Assembly (NCBI RefSeq): GCF_003390935.1 | Contig: NZ_QNQZ01000002.1 | Coordinates: forward strand, 310,001-374,000 | Length of the DNA stretch: 64,000 nucleotides | DNA from: Lewinella sp. IMCC34191 | GTDB taxonomy: Bacteria > Bacteroidota > Bacteroidia > Chitinophagales > Saprospiraceae | Reading direction: 5' to 3' | In this document: positions 36,045-46,437 of the stretch, piece by piece | Numbering within the stretch: position 1 is the first letter of the stretch | How the letters are laid out: each line of letters begins with the position of its first letter | The notes under the pieces: model-generated | Databases searched by the model: none | Told to the model about the DNA's origin: nothing | Seen by the model: only the letters and a program-made list of their open reading frames with translations | Translations under genes and position numbers: made by a program

Positions 36045-36794
36045 TTACCATAATCCCGCAAAAGCCTCCATCCACGCTTCGGCCATTCGGTAGCTGCCCG
36101 CCAGACTCGGATGCACCCCGTCGTGGCTCCAGTGCTCGGCCGGGGCTTCCTCCAACGCCTCGTCGAATACTTGCTGAAAGGGTACCCACGCGGCGTCAAA
36201 TTCGTCGGCGATCTCCTTGGCCACCTCCGGGTAGGCGGGAAATTCCGTAGCCCAGCGCTCGCTCTCCACCGCTTTACCACCCCGGATGATGAAAGGCTCG
36301 CATAGGATAAAACGGACCCCTGGCAGCTCGTCCCGCGTACGCTGCAGCAGGGCCCGGAAGTCGTTGCGGTAGACCTCCACGGTCCCGTCGTAGTTGCCGT
36401 TGAGCATGTGCCAGAAATCGTTGACGCCGATGAGGATGCTGACCACGTCCGGCTTCAGGTCCAACGCGTCCGCCTCCCAGCGATCGTCGAGTTGGTACAC
36501 CTTGTTGCCGCTGATGCCGCGGTTGTAGTACGTCAGGTCGGTGCCGGGGTACTTACCTACCAGCATCGCGGAGGCCAGCAGGGCGTAACCGACGCCCATG
36601 TTGCCGTAGTCGTTGGCTTCGGTGCGGTCGCGATCGCGACCCGCGTCGGTGATGGAATCTCCCTGAAAAAGCACGGTGAGCCGTTCGGGTACGTCGGCGG
36701 ACATGGCGGATGGTTTGGTCAGCGCCGCGCTTCCGGCCAGGGCGGCGGGCAACAGGGCGGCGTTTTTAATAAAGTCTCGGCGGTGATTTGGCAT
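36045..36794 (-). CDS. SGNH/GDSL-family esterase with Tat-type signal
   Basis: 249 residues from MPNHRRDFIKNAALLPAALAG (36794), a twin-arginine-like signal (RRDFIK). Block I is VLFQGDSITDAGRDR (catalytic Ser), block III is ILIGVNDFWH (Asn), and block V is SHDGVHPSLAG (Asp and His). These are the hallmarks of SGNH hydrolases such as carbohydrate acetylesterases. Deacetylation of glycan fragments would fit the nearby sugar genes, but the substrate is unproven. The start is chosen because the longer open frame to 36833 places the signal internally. Confidence 0.88.
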   Translation of the reverse strand: MPNHRRDFIKNAALLPAALAGSAALTKPSAMSADVPERLTVLFQGDSITDAGRDRDRTEANDYGNMGVGYALLASAMLVGKYPGTDLTYYNRGISGNKVYQLDDRWEADALDLKPDVVSILIGVNDFWHMLNGNYDGTVEVYRNDFRALLQRTRDELPGVRFILCEPFIIRGGKAVESERWATEFPAYPEVAKEIADEFDAAWVPFQQVFDEALEEAPAEHWSHDGVHPSLAGSYRMAEAWMEAFAGLW

Positions 36795-36900
36795 GATCGA
36801 TGATTTTCCCAAATCTAGCAATCCATACCGCAATACGCCATCAATCGGGTAAACTCAACCCACGAAAGACGTGCTTGACTAGTTGGGAGTACACACGGCA

Positions 36901-37593
36901 CTAGCAATTGACTTCACCGGTTTTCCATTCCGCTAGCTGTTCCGCTTCCGGATAGGGCGTACCCGGCGCTACCTCGACCGATTGATTCGGAACGGCCGCC
37001 GGGTCCTGGTCATCGTTCCAGCTTTCCGTTTCGTAAGATTTGGTCAGTTGCCGGATCACTTCGCCTGCGACGATGTAATAGCGGGTTTCCTCGTATTCGC
37101 TTACCCAACCCATTTCCTCACCGGCCCCCTCCAACGGGGAGACGGGACTGAACTGCTCGTCGATCCACCAGGCGAAGAACAGCTCGCCGTCCTGGAAATA
37201 CATCCGCTTCGTGGTAAAGGCGTGGCCGATGCCCGTAGTCGTGCGCAGCATGACCACCTCCTCCCCGTCGAGGTAGCGCACCATGAAAAATTCGCCGTCC
37301 GCTACCTGGCAGAGGACCGTCAGGGTATCGGTCCGCAAGCTACCCGCGTCCAGGAGTTGTTGCACCTCGCGGTACCGCGTCCTTATCTTCTCGATCGGTC
37401 CGCTTTCCGTATCGCCGCCTGCCTCGTCGGTCACCAGATCATCCGGGGGCAACGTCTGGGCTGGGGTCGGGGGCATCGTATCGACCGCGGCCTCCCGTGG
37501 GACATCGGAGACCGAATCCGGAGCGGAATCGTCGCAGCCCTCCATCAGGAACAGGCTGAGACACAGTAAAGCGGGTAAAAGGTAGGAATGCAT
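36901..37593 (-). CDS. Lipoprotein of unknown function
   Basis: 230 residues with lipobox (LSLFLMEGC). An Asp/Pro/Thr-rich linker (about residues 20-65) precedes a globular part (IRTRYREVQQLLDAGSLRTD, then DGEFFMVRYLDGEEVVMLRTT and YFQDGELFFAWWIDEQFSP). This pattern is seen in Bacteroidota hypothetical lipoproteins. No function can be assigned. Confidence 0.7.
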   Translation of the reverse strand: MHSYLLPALLCLSLFLMEGCDDSAPDSVSDVPREAAVDTMPPTPAQTLPPDDLVTDEAGGDTESGPIEKIRTRYREVQQLLDAGSLRTDTLTVLCQVADGEFFMVRYLDGEEVVMLRTTTGIGHAFTTKRMYFQDGELFFAWWIDEQFSPVSPLEGAGEEMGWVSEYEETRYYIVAGEVIRQLTKSYETESWNDDQDPAAVPNQSVEVAPGTPYPEAEQLAEWKTGEVNC

Positions 37594-37698
37594 GGCTACG
37601 GTTTTTTTGTATCAAGAAAGTAGTCGACCGGAAAGGAACGCCACCGGAAAGGCTGGCCCGACGGGTCGATCGTATCTTAGCCCCCTGAAGCCCAACCG

Positions 37699-38577
37699 AT
37701 GCGAAAGGTAGTACTGATCGAGGGCACTGGCCACTGCGGATCCACCCTTTTAGATATGATGTTGAGCAGCCACCCCGCTGCTTTCGGCCTGGGGGAGCTC
37801 AAGGTCATCCGCGACGATGATCGATATCGGAAAGGGAAGGTTCCGCCGAATGGTTTTCACGGTTACACCGATCCCGTCTGGACGCCCGAACGGATGAGCG
37901 AACTCTATGGGCACTTCCGGGGGGAACGTACCTGGATCTACCGGGCCTTTGCTAAATTTCGGCCGTCGCTACTCGGCAATCGGAGGCGTATCTACCGCAC
38001 GCTCTTCGATGCCCTGCCCGGGCGCTCGGTCCTTATCGACAGTTCCAAGAATGCACAGTATACCCGCATTGCCCTACACCAGCTGCGTTCGGCGCGGGAC
38101 TTCACCCCCTATCTCGTATGGATACGCCGCGATCCAAGGGCGGTCATCAATAGCTATCACCGAAAGTTCCCCGAAGTATCGGTTGCGAAATTTATTGACC
38201 AGATAAAGGGGATGGAGGAACGCCGGGACCGACTCTTCCGACGTATTTACGTGGAAAAAGCGTGTGTCCACTACGAGGACCTTTGTCGCAATCCGGAAAG
38301 GGTATTGCGCCAACTATGTGAGCTGATCGGTCTGGACTACCGGGACGACATGATCACCTACTGGCAGCACGATCACCATCACTTAGCGGGTAATTCCGGG
38401 ACCAAAACCCTGGTGGCTAAGTACCACGACATCCCGGAAGCTTTTTCCGACAAACCCTGGTCGGCGGATTTCTACCGCGAGCATCCCCTCGAGATTCGCC
38501 TGGATGAACGGTGGAAAACAGAGCTTTCCATCGACAACCAACGAAAGATCGCGGCCGCCTTTAACCTGGCCCCCTAA
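37699..38577 (+). CDS. Sulfotransferase family protein
   Basis: 292 residues. The 5'-phosphosulfate loop is LIEGTGHCGSTLLDMML, and the 3'-phosphate motif is seen in YLVWIRRDPRAVINSYHRKFP with the preceding SSKNAQYT. The C-terminal part contains VHYEDLCRNPERVLRQLCELIGL, a standard PAPS-sulfotransferase segment. It would transfer sulfate from PAPS to a carbohydrate or other hydroxyl acceptor. It has no signal peptide and no obvious operon partner. Confidence 0.88.
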   Translation: MRKVVLIEGTGHCGSTLLDMMLSSHPAAFGLGELKVIRDDDRYRKGKVPPNGFHGYTDPVWTPERMSELYGHFRGERTWIYRAFAKFRPSLLGNRRRIYRTLFDALPGRSVLIDSSKNAQYTRIALHQLRSARDFTPYLVWIRRDPRAVINSYHRKFPEVSVAKFIDQIKGMEERRDRLFRRIYVEKACVHYEDLCRNPERVLRQLCELIGLDYRDDMITYWQHDHHHLAGNSGTKTLVAKYHDIPEAFSDKPWSADFYREHPLEIRLDERWKTELSIDNQRKIAAAFNLAP

Positions 38578-38775
38578 CCAGGAGGGCGGCGGTGCGCAGG
38601 TATAAAGGCCTTTATAAACGCGCATAGCCTGTCGAAATCCCTGCCCCTATAATAAGTATTGGTGAAGTTTATTCGGATCACTTGCATTCCGTGATGCATG
38701 CCCTTACTTTCGCGTTGCATTAGCCCCCCTCTAGCCTTACCCCCCAGCCATTTGACACTCCTAGCCAAGCCACAC

Positions 38776-38928
38776 ATGCCTACCGCCCAACGACTCAGCG
38801 CCTATCTGTTTCTGATTCTGCTCGCTCTGACGCTCTTCTTCCTGGAGCACTCCGCGACCGCGCAGCCGGCGGATCAATCGGCCGTGACGACCCTATACCA
38901 GGGCACTCCCAATTTGCCGGCGCGGTAA
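38776..38928 (+). CDS. Short ORF: signal peptide with almost no mature protein
   Basis: 50 codons from MPTAQRLSAYLFLILL. A clear signal peptide (hydrophobic core, then EHSATAQPAD) is followed by only about 20 residues, and the frame ends 55 bases inside the 3' end of the convergent membrane-protein gene. It may be the truncated head of a former secreted-protein gene, or a small exported peptide. Confidence 0.3.
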   Translation: MPTAQRLSAYLFLILLALTLFFLEHSATAQPADQSAVTTLYQGTPNLPAR

Positions 38929-40052
38929 AGTACGAGCACGCTGTCACCGGCTTCGACCCGGTTGTACAGGCTGCGGCTAACCCTATTCATCTCTTTTCGC
39001 GGGCGTGCCTTCCACTCGGAGAGGTGTAGGTAATAACTTTGGTTTCGTCCGGACGAATAAGACTTGTCCATCACTTCCACGGGATAGCGGCTCGCTTCCC
39101 GGTCGTCGTAGTAACAGTTGACGTGGAGCAGGCTTCCGTAGGCGTACATCGCGGTTAAACAAAAGACGGCTGCTATTCCGGGTTTACTCTTTACCTCCGA
39201 TGCGAAAACCATAACGATCACGGCCGTCAGCAGTAGCGAGGTGGCGAGCAGTATCGGCCAGAGCGATCCATAGTCGTAGGGCTCGAAATCAATTAACCCA
39301 CGTATGAAAAGGGCGGCTACCAAAAAATATAGGCCGGTCGTCACGCCCGGGCGAGCGGAGCTTTTCCGACTGTCTAACCGGATAAGTCCGCCGCTACGCG
39401 CCACTAAAACGGCGGCCAGGAGCGGGACTGCGATCGCTGTTCCATAGGCGAAGCTATACGGATGCGGATAGATCCAGACCCAGGCACCTACGAGTCCTGC
39501 CAACCAATTGATCATCCGTGCTTGCCGCATGGCGGAGTTCAATTTCGCCTCCCGTTCGCTGCGCGAGAATCCCACCTCGTGGTCGGATAGCACCCGCTGC
39601 CGGTCCTTTTTTCTGGACACCTCGTCCAGGTCCGGGTAGCGCAGGCAAAGCGTGAGGAGGGAATGTTCGGGATCAACGTAGTCCTTTTCGATGATCATCC
39701 GTCGACCATCCTTTGCTTCCAGGATGAGGCCGTTGCCTTCGTGCATACTCCGGTGGCCGGCGATGTGGTCGAAGGCCAGATAATTTTCCCGGAATATCCG
39801 GCGCTTGCGAATGCCGCTTTCATCCACCACGAGGTAGCGAAAATGGAGGTCCACTGCGTACCAAATGGTACCGATTGCCACGGTACCGAAGAGTACCGTG
39901 ATTACCAACTTGGTTGCCAGACTGGTCTGGTCATCCAGGTCCGTAAAGACCGCCCGGATCATCCATAGCGCGATACCGGTCAGCACGGCGCAGATGACGT
40001 AGCCACCGATAGGGGAGCCGATCTTCACCCGGTACATGCGCTCTTCGTTCAT
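38874..40052 (-). CDS. Multi-TM membrane protein, unknown
   Basis: 392 residues. Two N-terminal TM helices (about residues 15-32 and 47-67) lead into a soluble PH-like segment (YLVVDESGIRKRRIFRENYLAFDHI...GRRMIIEKDY). Then come at least four to five TM helices (about residues 180-300) and a soluble C-terminal domain (SYYLHLSEWKARPRKE...VLVLYRAGKLGVPWY). No family was identified. The PH-like reading is by pattern only. Confidence 0.7.
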   Translation of the reverse strand: MNEERMYRVKIGSPIGGYVICAVLTGIALWMIRAVFTDLDDQTSLATKLVITVLFGTVAIGTIWYAVDLHFRYLVVDESGIRKRRIFRENYLAFDHIAGHRSMHEGNGLILEAKDGRRMIIEKDYVDPEHSLLTLCLRYPDLDEVSRKKDRQRVLSDHEVGFSRSEREAKLNSAMRQARMINWLAGLVGAWVWIYPHPYSFAYGTAIAVPLLAAVLVARSGGLIRLDSRKSSARPGVTTGLYFLVAALFIRGLIDFEPYDYGSLWPILLATSLLLTAVIVMVFASEVKSKPGIAAVFCLTAMYAYGSLLHVNCYYDDREASRYPVEVMDKSYSSGRNQSYYLHLSEWKARPRKEMNRVSRSLYNRVEAGDSVLVLYRAGKLGVPWYRVVTAD

Positions 40053-40203
40053 TCGGTCACCCGCTTTGAACTAGTAAAGATACAGGTTCCCGAAGATGAT
40101 TACCCGCTATCAATAAGCTCCTTACCTGCGCTCCGCCGCCCAAGTCCCTGAATCCCGTGAGCCATGTTGCTGCGTAGGTGTTAGGGATAAATAACACCCT
40201 TTT

Positions 40204-40989
40204 ATGCATCGACTTCTCGCCCTGAGCCTCCTGTTTCTTACCGCCTGCGGCACCTATCAGGCCACCGGCAACCCCGAGCCGGGCATCACTCCGAACGAGC
40301 TGAGCCAGCAATTCCTGGAGGGGCTGAAGGCGGGACGTAACGTTGACGATATTGTCGATCGGCTGGCCACCTACGACCCCGGCAACCTGGCCGCCGCGCT
40401 CGATTCCCGCGAGGAAAAACTCGCCTTTTGGGTCAATGTATACAACGGGATGGTGCAGTACCTGCTCACGCAGCAGCCCGCACTGTACGACAATCGCGGC
40501 AGCTTCTTCAAAACGCCCCGCTTTACGGTAGCCGGTCACGAGCTTAGTCCCGACGACATGGAGCACGGCATCATCCGCGGCGGGGAGAACAAACTGGGCC
40601 TGGGATTTATCCCCCAGCTATTCACCGACAAGTTCAGCCGCACGTTCCGCGTCAAAGGCGGCGACTCCCGCATCCACTTTGCCCTCAACTGCGGGGCCAG
40701 CGATTGCCCGCCGGTAGAGATTTACACGCCCGCCACCTACAACGAGCAGATCGATGCCCGCGTGCGCAGCTACCTGGCCGAGCATTCCACCATCGAGGAG
40801 CGCGACGGAAAGCGGGTACTCGTCACCTCCCCCCTCTTCTCCTGGTTCCGCGGCGACTTCCGCGACCACGACGGCGTCGATGACTTCCTAGTCGACTACG
40901 GCGTGCTCGAGCCGGAAGAGAAGAATATCGACCGGGAGTACGAAGATTATGACTGGACTTTGGAGACGGGGATTTGGGCGGAAAACTAG
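40204..40989 (+). CDS. DUF547 domain lipoprotein
   Basis: 261 residues with a lipobox (LLFLTAC). The DUF547 pattern is clear: REEKLAFWVNVYNGMVQYLL, DDMEHGIIRGG, SRIHFALNCGASDCPPVEIYTP and the C-terminal FLVDYG. The conserved Asn-Cys-Gly and Cys-Pro-Pro segment suggests a catalytic or metal-binding cysteine site, but the family's reaction is unknown. Confidence 0.88.
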   Translation: MHRLLALSLLFLTACGTYQATGNPEPGITPNELSQQFLEGLKAGRNVDDIVDRLATYDPGNLAAALDSREEKLAFWVNVYNGMVQYLLTQQPALYDNRGSFFKTPRFTVAGHELSPDDMEHGIIRGGENKLGLGFIPQLFTDKFSRTFRVKGGDSRIHFALNCGASDCPPVEIYTPATYNEQIDARVRSYLAEHSTIEERDGKRVLVTSPLFSWFRGDFRDHDGVDDFLVDYGVLEPEEKNIDREYEDYDWTLETGIWAEN

Positions 40990-41084
40990 GGTAGATTGGC
41001 GATGCGCCCCCTTTATTACTCCTAGAAAACGTGCGTAGCGTAATCTACGTCCTAACCATCCAGTAAGTCCCGGAGGGCACTCAC

Positions 41085-41551
41085 CCACGTGCAGGTCCAT
41101 CCCGCGGTAGCCAAAGCGGGGTTCATCCTCGATGGTTACCTGCGGGAGGATAGCGCCCCCGGTGGATATTAATTGAATGAGGGTCTGGGCACCGTAAAAA
41201 GGCCGGCGCGCGTGGCGGCGGTGAAGCCTACGCCGGTGTCGTCGATCGCAAGCCGGTGTCCTTCCCGGCCGGTGTCCGCGGCGGCATCTACCGAGAGGCG
41301 TACCGCGGCGGCCGGACCACCATTCCCTCCCCTTCCCGGTATTCGGTCAGCAAGCCGGCTACCTGCGCGGAGGCGCTATCCGTTATCCATACTGGAAGCT
41401 GGCGGGGCAGGACGTAGTTTCCCGTCCCCGTAGATGGATAGGGCACCAGCGCCGGCAGTGGCCCGGGAAATCGCCCCGGAGGCCGCGGGAGACCGGAGTT
41501 TACGGCCGCACTAACCGTAATATTTACACTAAGTAAGCTACCTTTGAACAA
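41085..41551 (-). pseudogene. Truncated, frameshifted GH20 beta-hexosaminidase remnant
   Basis: Three frames read in order give the N-terminal part of a GH20 enzyme. The first frame has a start and LPALVPYPSTGTGNYVLP...TEYREGEG. A shift near 41330 leads to VRLSVDAAADTGREGHRLAID and GVGFTAATRAGLF. A second shift at the T run near 41195 leads to YGAQTLIQLISTGGAILPQV and TIEDEPRFGYRGMDLHVG, the classic entry into the catalytic barrel. Homology then stops at about 41085, so the whole catalytic domain is absent. Two frameshifts and truncation make this a remnant. Confidence 0.75.
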
Positions 41552-41650
41552 TGTCGCGGGCTAACCTTTATCTAGATTCCGTCCCGCCGCGATGGCAAGC
41601 CCGTGCTTCCACCGACTCACAGCTGGACGGCAAAGAGAATCCCAATATAA

Positions 41651-42658
<1,008 letters not shown>

Positions 42659-42673
42659 TCATCTGACAAGCAC

Positions 42674-42705
42674 GGGGCGCGCCATACCGGTGCGCCCCTT
42701 TTTTA
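42674..42705 (+). terminator. Rho-independent terminator between gap and pgk
   Basis: GGGGCGCGCC-ATACC-GGTGCGCCCC followed by TTTTTTA, 16 bases after the gap stop. It probably lowers read-through into pgk. Confidence 0.85.
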
Positions 42706-42727
42706 TTTCGGTAATTTTACCCCCACT

Positions 42728-43942
42728 ATGAAGCTGCAAGACCTAGACCTCGAAGAAAAGAAAGTACTCGTACGCGTCGATTTCAACGTTCCCATCGACG
42801 AAGACGGAGAGGTGACCGACGCCACGCGGATCGAAAAAGCCGCGCCGACCATTCAGTACCTCCTTGAAAACGGTGCCGCCGTTATCCTCATGTCCCACCT
42901 CGGGCGTCCGCAAAAGGAAAAGCTGGAGGATGGCACCATCGATAAGGAAAGCTTCACGCTGCGTCCCGTCGTTCCGACCCTGGAGGACAACATCGGCTGC
43001 CAGGTCATCTTCGTAGAGGATACCATCGGCGAAGATGCCAAGGCCGCCGTCGAAGCCCTCGAACCGGGCCAGGTATTACTCCTGGAGAATACCCGCTTCT
43101 ATGCCGGCGAGGAAAAGGGCGACAAGGACCTGGCCAAAGCCATGGCCGGCCTGGCTGACGTTTACGTCAACGACGCCTTCGGCGCCGCGCACCGCGAGCA
43201 CGCCTCTACCGCCACCGTGGCCCAGTTCTTCGATGCCGACAAGAAAAGCTTCGGCTTCCTGATGGGGGCCGAACTCGAAGGGGCCGATAAACTGCTCAAC
43301 TCCCCCGCCCATCCGGTGACCGCCATCGTCGGGGGTGCCAAGGTGAGCGACAAGATCCTCCTGCTGGAAAAGCTGCTGAACTTCGCCGACAACATCATCA
43401 TCGGTGGTGCCATGGCCTACACCTTCAGCCTGGCCAAGGGCGGCAAGGTCGGTCAGTCACTGGTGGAACGGGACAAGACGGACAACGCGCTGGACCTCCT
43501 GAAAAAAGCCGAAGCCAAGGGCACGAAGATTTACCTGCCCGTGGATACGGTCGTCGGGAAGGAATTCAGCAACGAAACCCCATCGGACATTGTGCCCGCC
43601 GGCGAGATCGGCGACGAATGGCAGGGGCTGGACATCGGACCCAAGTCCGTGGAAAAGTTCTCCGAGGTAATTGCCAGGAGCAAGTCCATCCTGTGGAACG
43701 GCCCGATGGGCGTCTTCGAGATGAAGAACTTCGCCAAGGGGACCAATGCCATCGCCGAAGCCGTAGCCGAAGCCACCGAAAAGAACGGAGCTTACAGCCT
43801 CATCGGTGGAGGAGATTCGGTATCGGCCATCAACCAGGCCGGACTGGCCGACAAGGTGAGCTTCGTGAGCACCGGCGGCGGTGCCATGCTCGAACTGCTC
43901 GAAGGCAAGGAATTGCCCGGTATCAAAGCGATTCGTAGCTAG
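42728..43942 (+). CDS. pgk: Phosphoglycerate kinase
   Basis: 404 residues. The signature [48 protein letters not shown] and the C-terminal nucleotide site [13 protein letters not shown] are all present. It transfers the phosphoryl group of 1,3-bisphosphoglycerate to ADP. Downstream of gap in the usual glycolytic order. Confidence 0.98.
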   Translation: MKLQDLDLEEKKVLVRVDFNVPIDEDGEVTDATRIEKAAPTIQYLLENGAAVILMSHLGRPQKEKLEDGTIDKESFTLRPVVPTLEDNIGCQVIFVEDTIGEDAKAAVEALEPGQVLLLENTRFYAGEEKGDKDLAKAMAGLADVYVNDAFGAAHREHASTATVAQFFDADKKSFGFLMGAELEGADKLLNSPAHPVTAIVGGAKVSDKILLLEKLLNFADNIIIGGAMAYTFSLAKGGKVGQSLVERDKTDNALDLLKKAEAKGTKIYLPVDTVVGKEFSNETPSDIVPAGEIGDEWQGLDIGPKSVEKFSEVIARSKSILWNGPMGVFEMKNFAKGTNAIAEAVAEATEKNGAYSLIGGGDSVSAINQAGLADKVSFVSTGGGAMLELLEGKELPGIKAIRS

Positions 43943-43979
43943 CGTTCAGCCTTTTTTGTCGCCACCGCGTTATTCGGGC

Positions 43980-46364
43980 ATGAACCTCGAGATCGTAATC
44001 GACGAGCGCGACCGGCACATCGGTATTCCCCTGCAATTTGGCGGGGCGGAAGCGAACGGGACGAACTTTGATCCCTTCGTAACGCCCTACCCATCCGTGC
44101 TCAGCTTCGAGCGCCTGCTGCATAAAGTAGAGGCCATGGCGGCAGAAGGTTCCGCCGGGGTCCGGCTCATCGGGCGGGAAATCCTGCGGCGCGTGGACGA
44201 GGTGCCGGCCTTCCGGTCGCCCATCCACGATCTTAGCATGCTGCGGGAACACGAGGATTTGCTCGACCTGATGATGGTCTTCCTGGTTTCGCCGGAAGAC
44301 CGCAGCAGTCAGCTGTTTAAGTTCTCGCTTCCCTTTTCCATGCAGCCGCTGTACGTCAGCGATGGCATGCGGGAGCTCCTCGGCCGGCAGGACGTTTGTT
44401 ATTCTTTTGGCGACGGAGCGCAGGAAGTATGGAAAAAGCACCTGGTCATGGTCGGTTGCACCATCCTTCAACAGTGCTATGGCGTGAAGGTCAATATCGA
44501 AGCGAGTGCCATGCTCACGGTACCGGACCCGCTGACGGGCTTGAATCGTTTTTACAAGCCAATCTTCAATCAGGACTTCGTTTCGGTCAATGTAAACGGA
44601 CCCCTGCCGCAACTGCGGAAGGCGCAGATTCAGCAACTCCTGAATAATATCCATCACACCGAGCTCTGGCAGAAGCTGCTGCCGCCGGACGTGTTTAGCT
44701 TTCACGGCTTTCACCTCGCGCAACTTCATGAAGTGACGGCCGAGGAAAGCCTGAGCCGACTCAAGCACCGCCTGATCAGCCGTGACGCCGTACTCGACGT
44801 CGACCGGGTGAAGGAACTGGCTAACCTGGTTCGCCTGCACTTCCAGCTGCCCCACCTGCAACTCGGACTAACCGCCGTCGACTATCCCCAGGAGCGTGCC
44901 GTGGACCACGAATACCGGATCCGGTACAATTTGCTGGCCGACGAGGTAGCCAGCCTGACCGACCAAGCTTACGCCGGGAGTATTTACGACCGGGTGTTTC
45001 AATCCGGTGAAATGCTGGTCATCCAGGATCTGGCCGCCATCGACAGCCCTACCCTACTGGAAGAACGGCTGATCGACCTGGGTTACCGGAGCATGCTGCT
45101 GGCCCCGCTGCTCAGTCAGGACAAACACGTGATCGGTATCGTCGAACTGGCCAGTCCGGAGTCCCATGCGCTGAATGCGTTCATGGAGTCTAAATTCGAG
45201 GAAATTCGCGGGCTGTTCCGGACCGCGGTGGAAAGAAGCCGGGAATACATCAACAATCGAATCGAAGTGATCCTGCGCGAGCAGTATACGAGCCTGCACC
45301 CCACCGTGGAGTGGCGGTTTACGGAAGCGGCTTTCAATATCCTCAAGCGGCAGGAAGAGGGTCTTTCTCCGGTGGCGGAAGAGATCCGTTTTAAAAAGGT
45401 GTATCCGCTTTACGGTCAACTGGATATCGTAGGCAGCTCTAACCTGCGCAACGCCGCCATATACCAGGATCTCATCGATAACCTGCGGGCCGGCCGGCTA
45501 ATTTTGGTCCGCGCCCTCGACATGGTCGATTTTCCCATCGTGAATCAGGTCATCATGTCGCTGGATGTGCACCTGGCCACTACCCTGGACCAATTCGACA
45601 ACAGCCACGAGATCCGGATCGGCGATTTCATCCACCGTCAGCTCAGTCCTCTCGTGCTCCAGCTGGGCCAGTCCTTTCCTGCGTTGCGGGAGCTCATCGC
45701 CTCCTACCGGCATAACCTCGACCGTGACCTCGGATTGTTCTACCGGGTACGCCGCGATTACGAGAACAGTGTCAATACGCTGAACCGGATGATCGGTGAT
45801 TTTCTCACGGAGCGGGACCAGGCCGCCCAGAAGGTGCTCCCCCACTACTTCGAGAAATACAAAACGGACGGTGTCGAATACGAAATGTACATCGGCCAGA
45901 GCCTGCTGAAGCACCACCGGTTTACGGACCTGCACCTCCGCAACCTGCGGCTGTCGCAGTTGGTCGACCTGTGCGAGTTGACGCGTCGCGTGGATACCCT
46001 CCGCCCGGAACTGCCCATGCCCCTCCGTACGGCACAGTTGATCTTCGCCTACACGGCTACACTCAACATCCGCTTTCGCATGGACGAAAAACGGTTTGAC
46101 GTGGACGGGGACTACAACGTCCGGTACGAGATCCTGAAGAAGCGGATTGACAAGGCAACGATCCGCCAGGGGGCCGAAAGATTGACCCAGCCGGGGATGG
46201 TCAGCATCGTATATATGCAAGATAAGGACGTGGAAGAATACGAGGATTACCTGCACTACCTCCACCAGGCCGGCTACGTCGACGGTGACGTTGAATACCT
46301 GACGCTGGATCCGCTGCAATCGGTCAGCGGCTTGCAGGCCCTGAGGTTCCGGGTAAAAGTCTGA
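43980..46364 (+). CDS. Large GAF-domain protein, unknown role
   Basis: 794 residues from MNLEIVIDERDRHIG (43980). The open frame to 43881 overlaps pgk and is not expected to be used. A central part (about residues 350-440: VASLTDQAYAGSIYDRVFQSGEMLVIQDLAAID...GYRSMLLAPLLSQDKHVIGIVELAS) resembles a GAF sensory domain. The long N- and C-terminal parts are helix-rich without recognised motifs. There is no signal peptide, TM helix or visible output domain (kinase, cyclase or HTH). It starts 38 bp after pgk and could be co-transcribed with it. Confidence 0.75.
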   Translation: MNLEIVIDERDRHIGIPLQFGGAEANGTNFDPFVTPYPSVLSFERLLHKVEAMAAEGSAGVRLIGREILRRVDEVPAFRSPIHDLSMLREHEDLLDLMMVFLVSPEDRSSQLFKFSLPFSMQPLYVSDGMRELLGRQDVCYSFGDGAQEVWKKHLVMVGCTILQQCYGVKVNIEASAMLTVPDPLTGLNRFYKPIFNQDFVSVNVNGPLPQLRKAQIQQLLNNIHHTELWQKLLPPDVFSFHGFHLAQLHEVTAEESLSRLKHRLISRDAVLDVDRVKELANLVRLHFQLPHLQLGLTAVDYPQERAVDHEYRIRYNLLADEVASLTDQAYAGSIYDRVFQSGEMLVIQDLAAIDSPTLLEERLIDLGYRSMLLAPLLSQDKHVIGIVELASPESHALNAFMESKFEEIRGLFRTAVERSREYINNRIEVILREQYTSLHPTVEWRFTEAAFNILKRQEEGLSPVAEEIRFKKVYPLYGQLDIVGSSNLRNAAIYQDLIDNLRAGRLILVRALDMVDFPIVNQVIMSLDVHLATTLDQFDNSHEIRIGDFIHRQLSPLVLQLGQSFPALRELIASYRHNLDRDLGLFYRVRRDYENSVNTLNRMIGDFLTERDQAAQKVLPHYFEKYKTDGVEYEMYIGQSLLKHHRFTDLHLRNLRLSQLVDLCELTRRVDTLRPELPMPLRTAQLIFAYTATLNIRFRMDEKRFDVDGDYNVRYEILKKRIDKATIRQGAERLTQPGMVSIVYMQDKDVEEYEDYLHYLHQAGYVDGDVEYLTLDPLQSVSGLQALRFRVKV

Positions 46365-46437
46365 AACTTTGGCGCGTGGTGCATAGTTAAGTAAACCAAC
46401 TGCTCCCTAACCGTTCACGGAGCCAAAAATCAATCGT

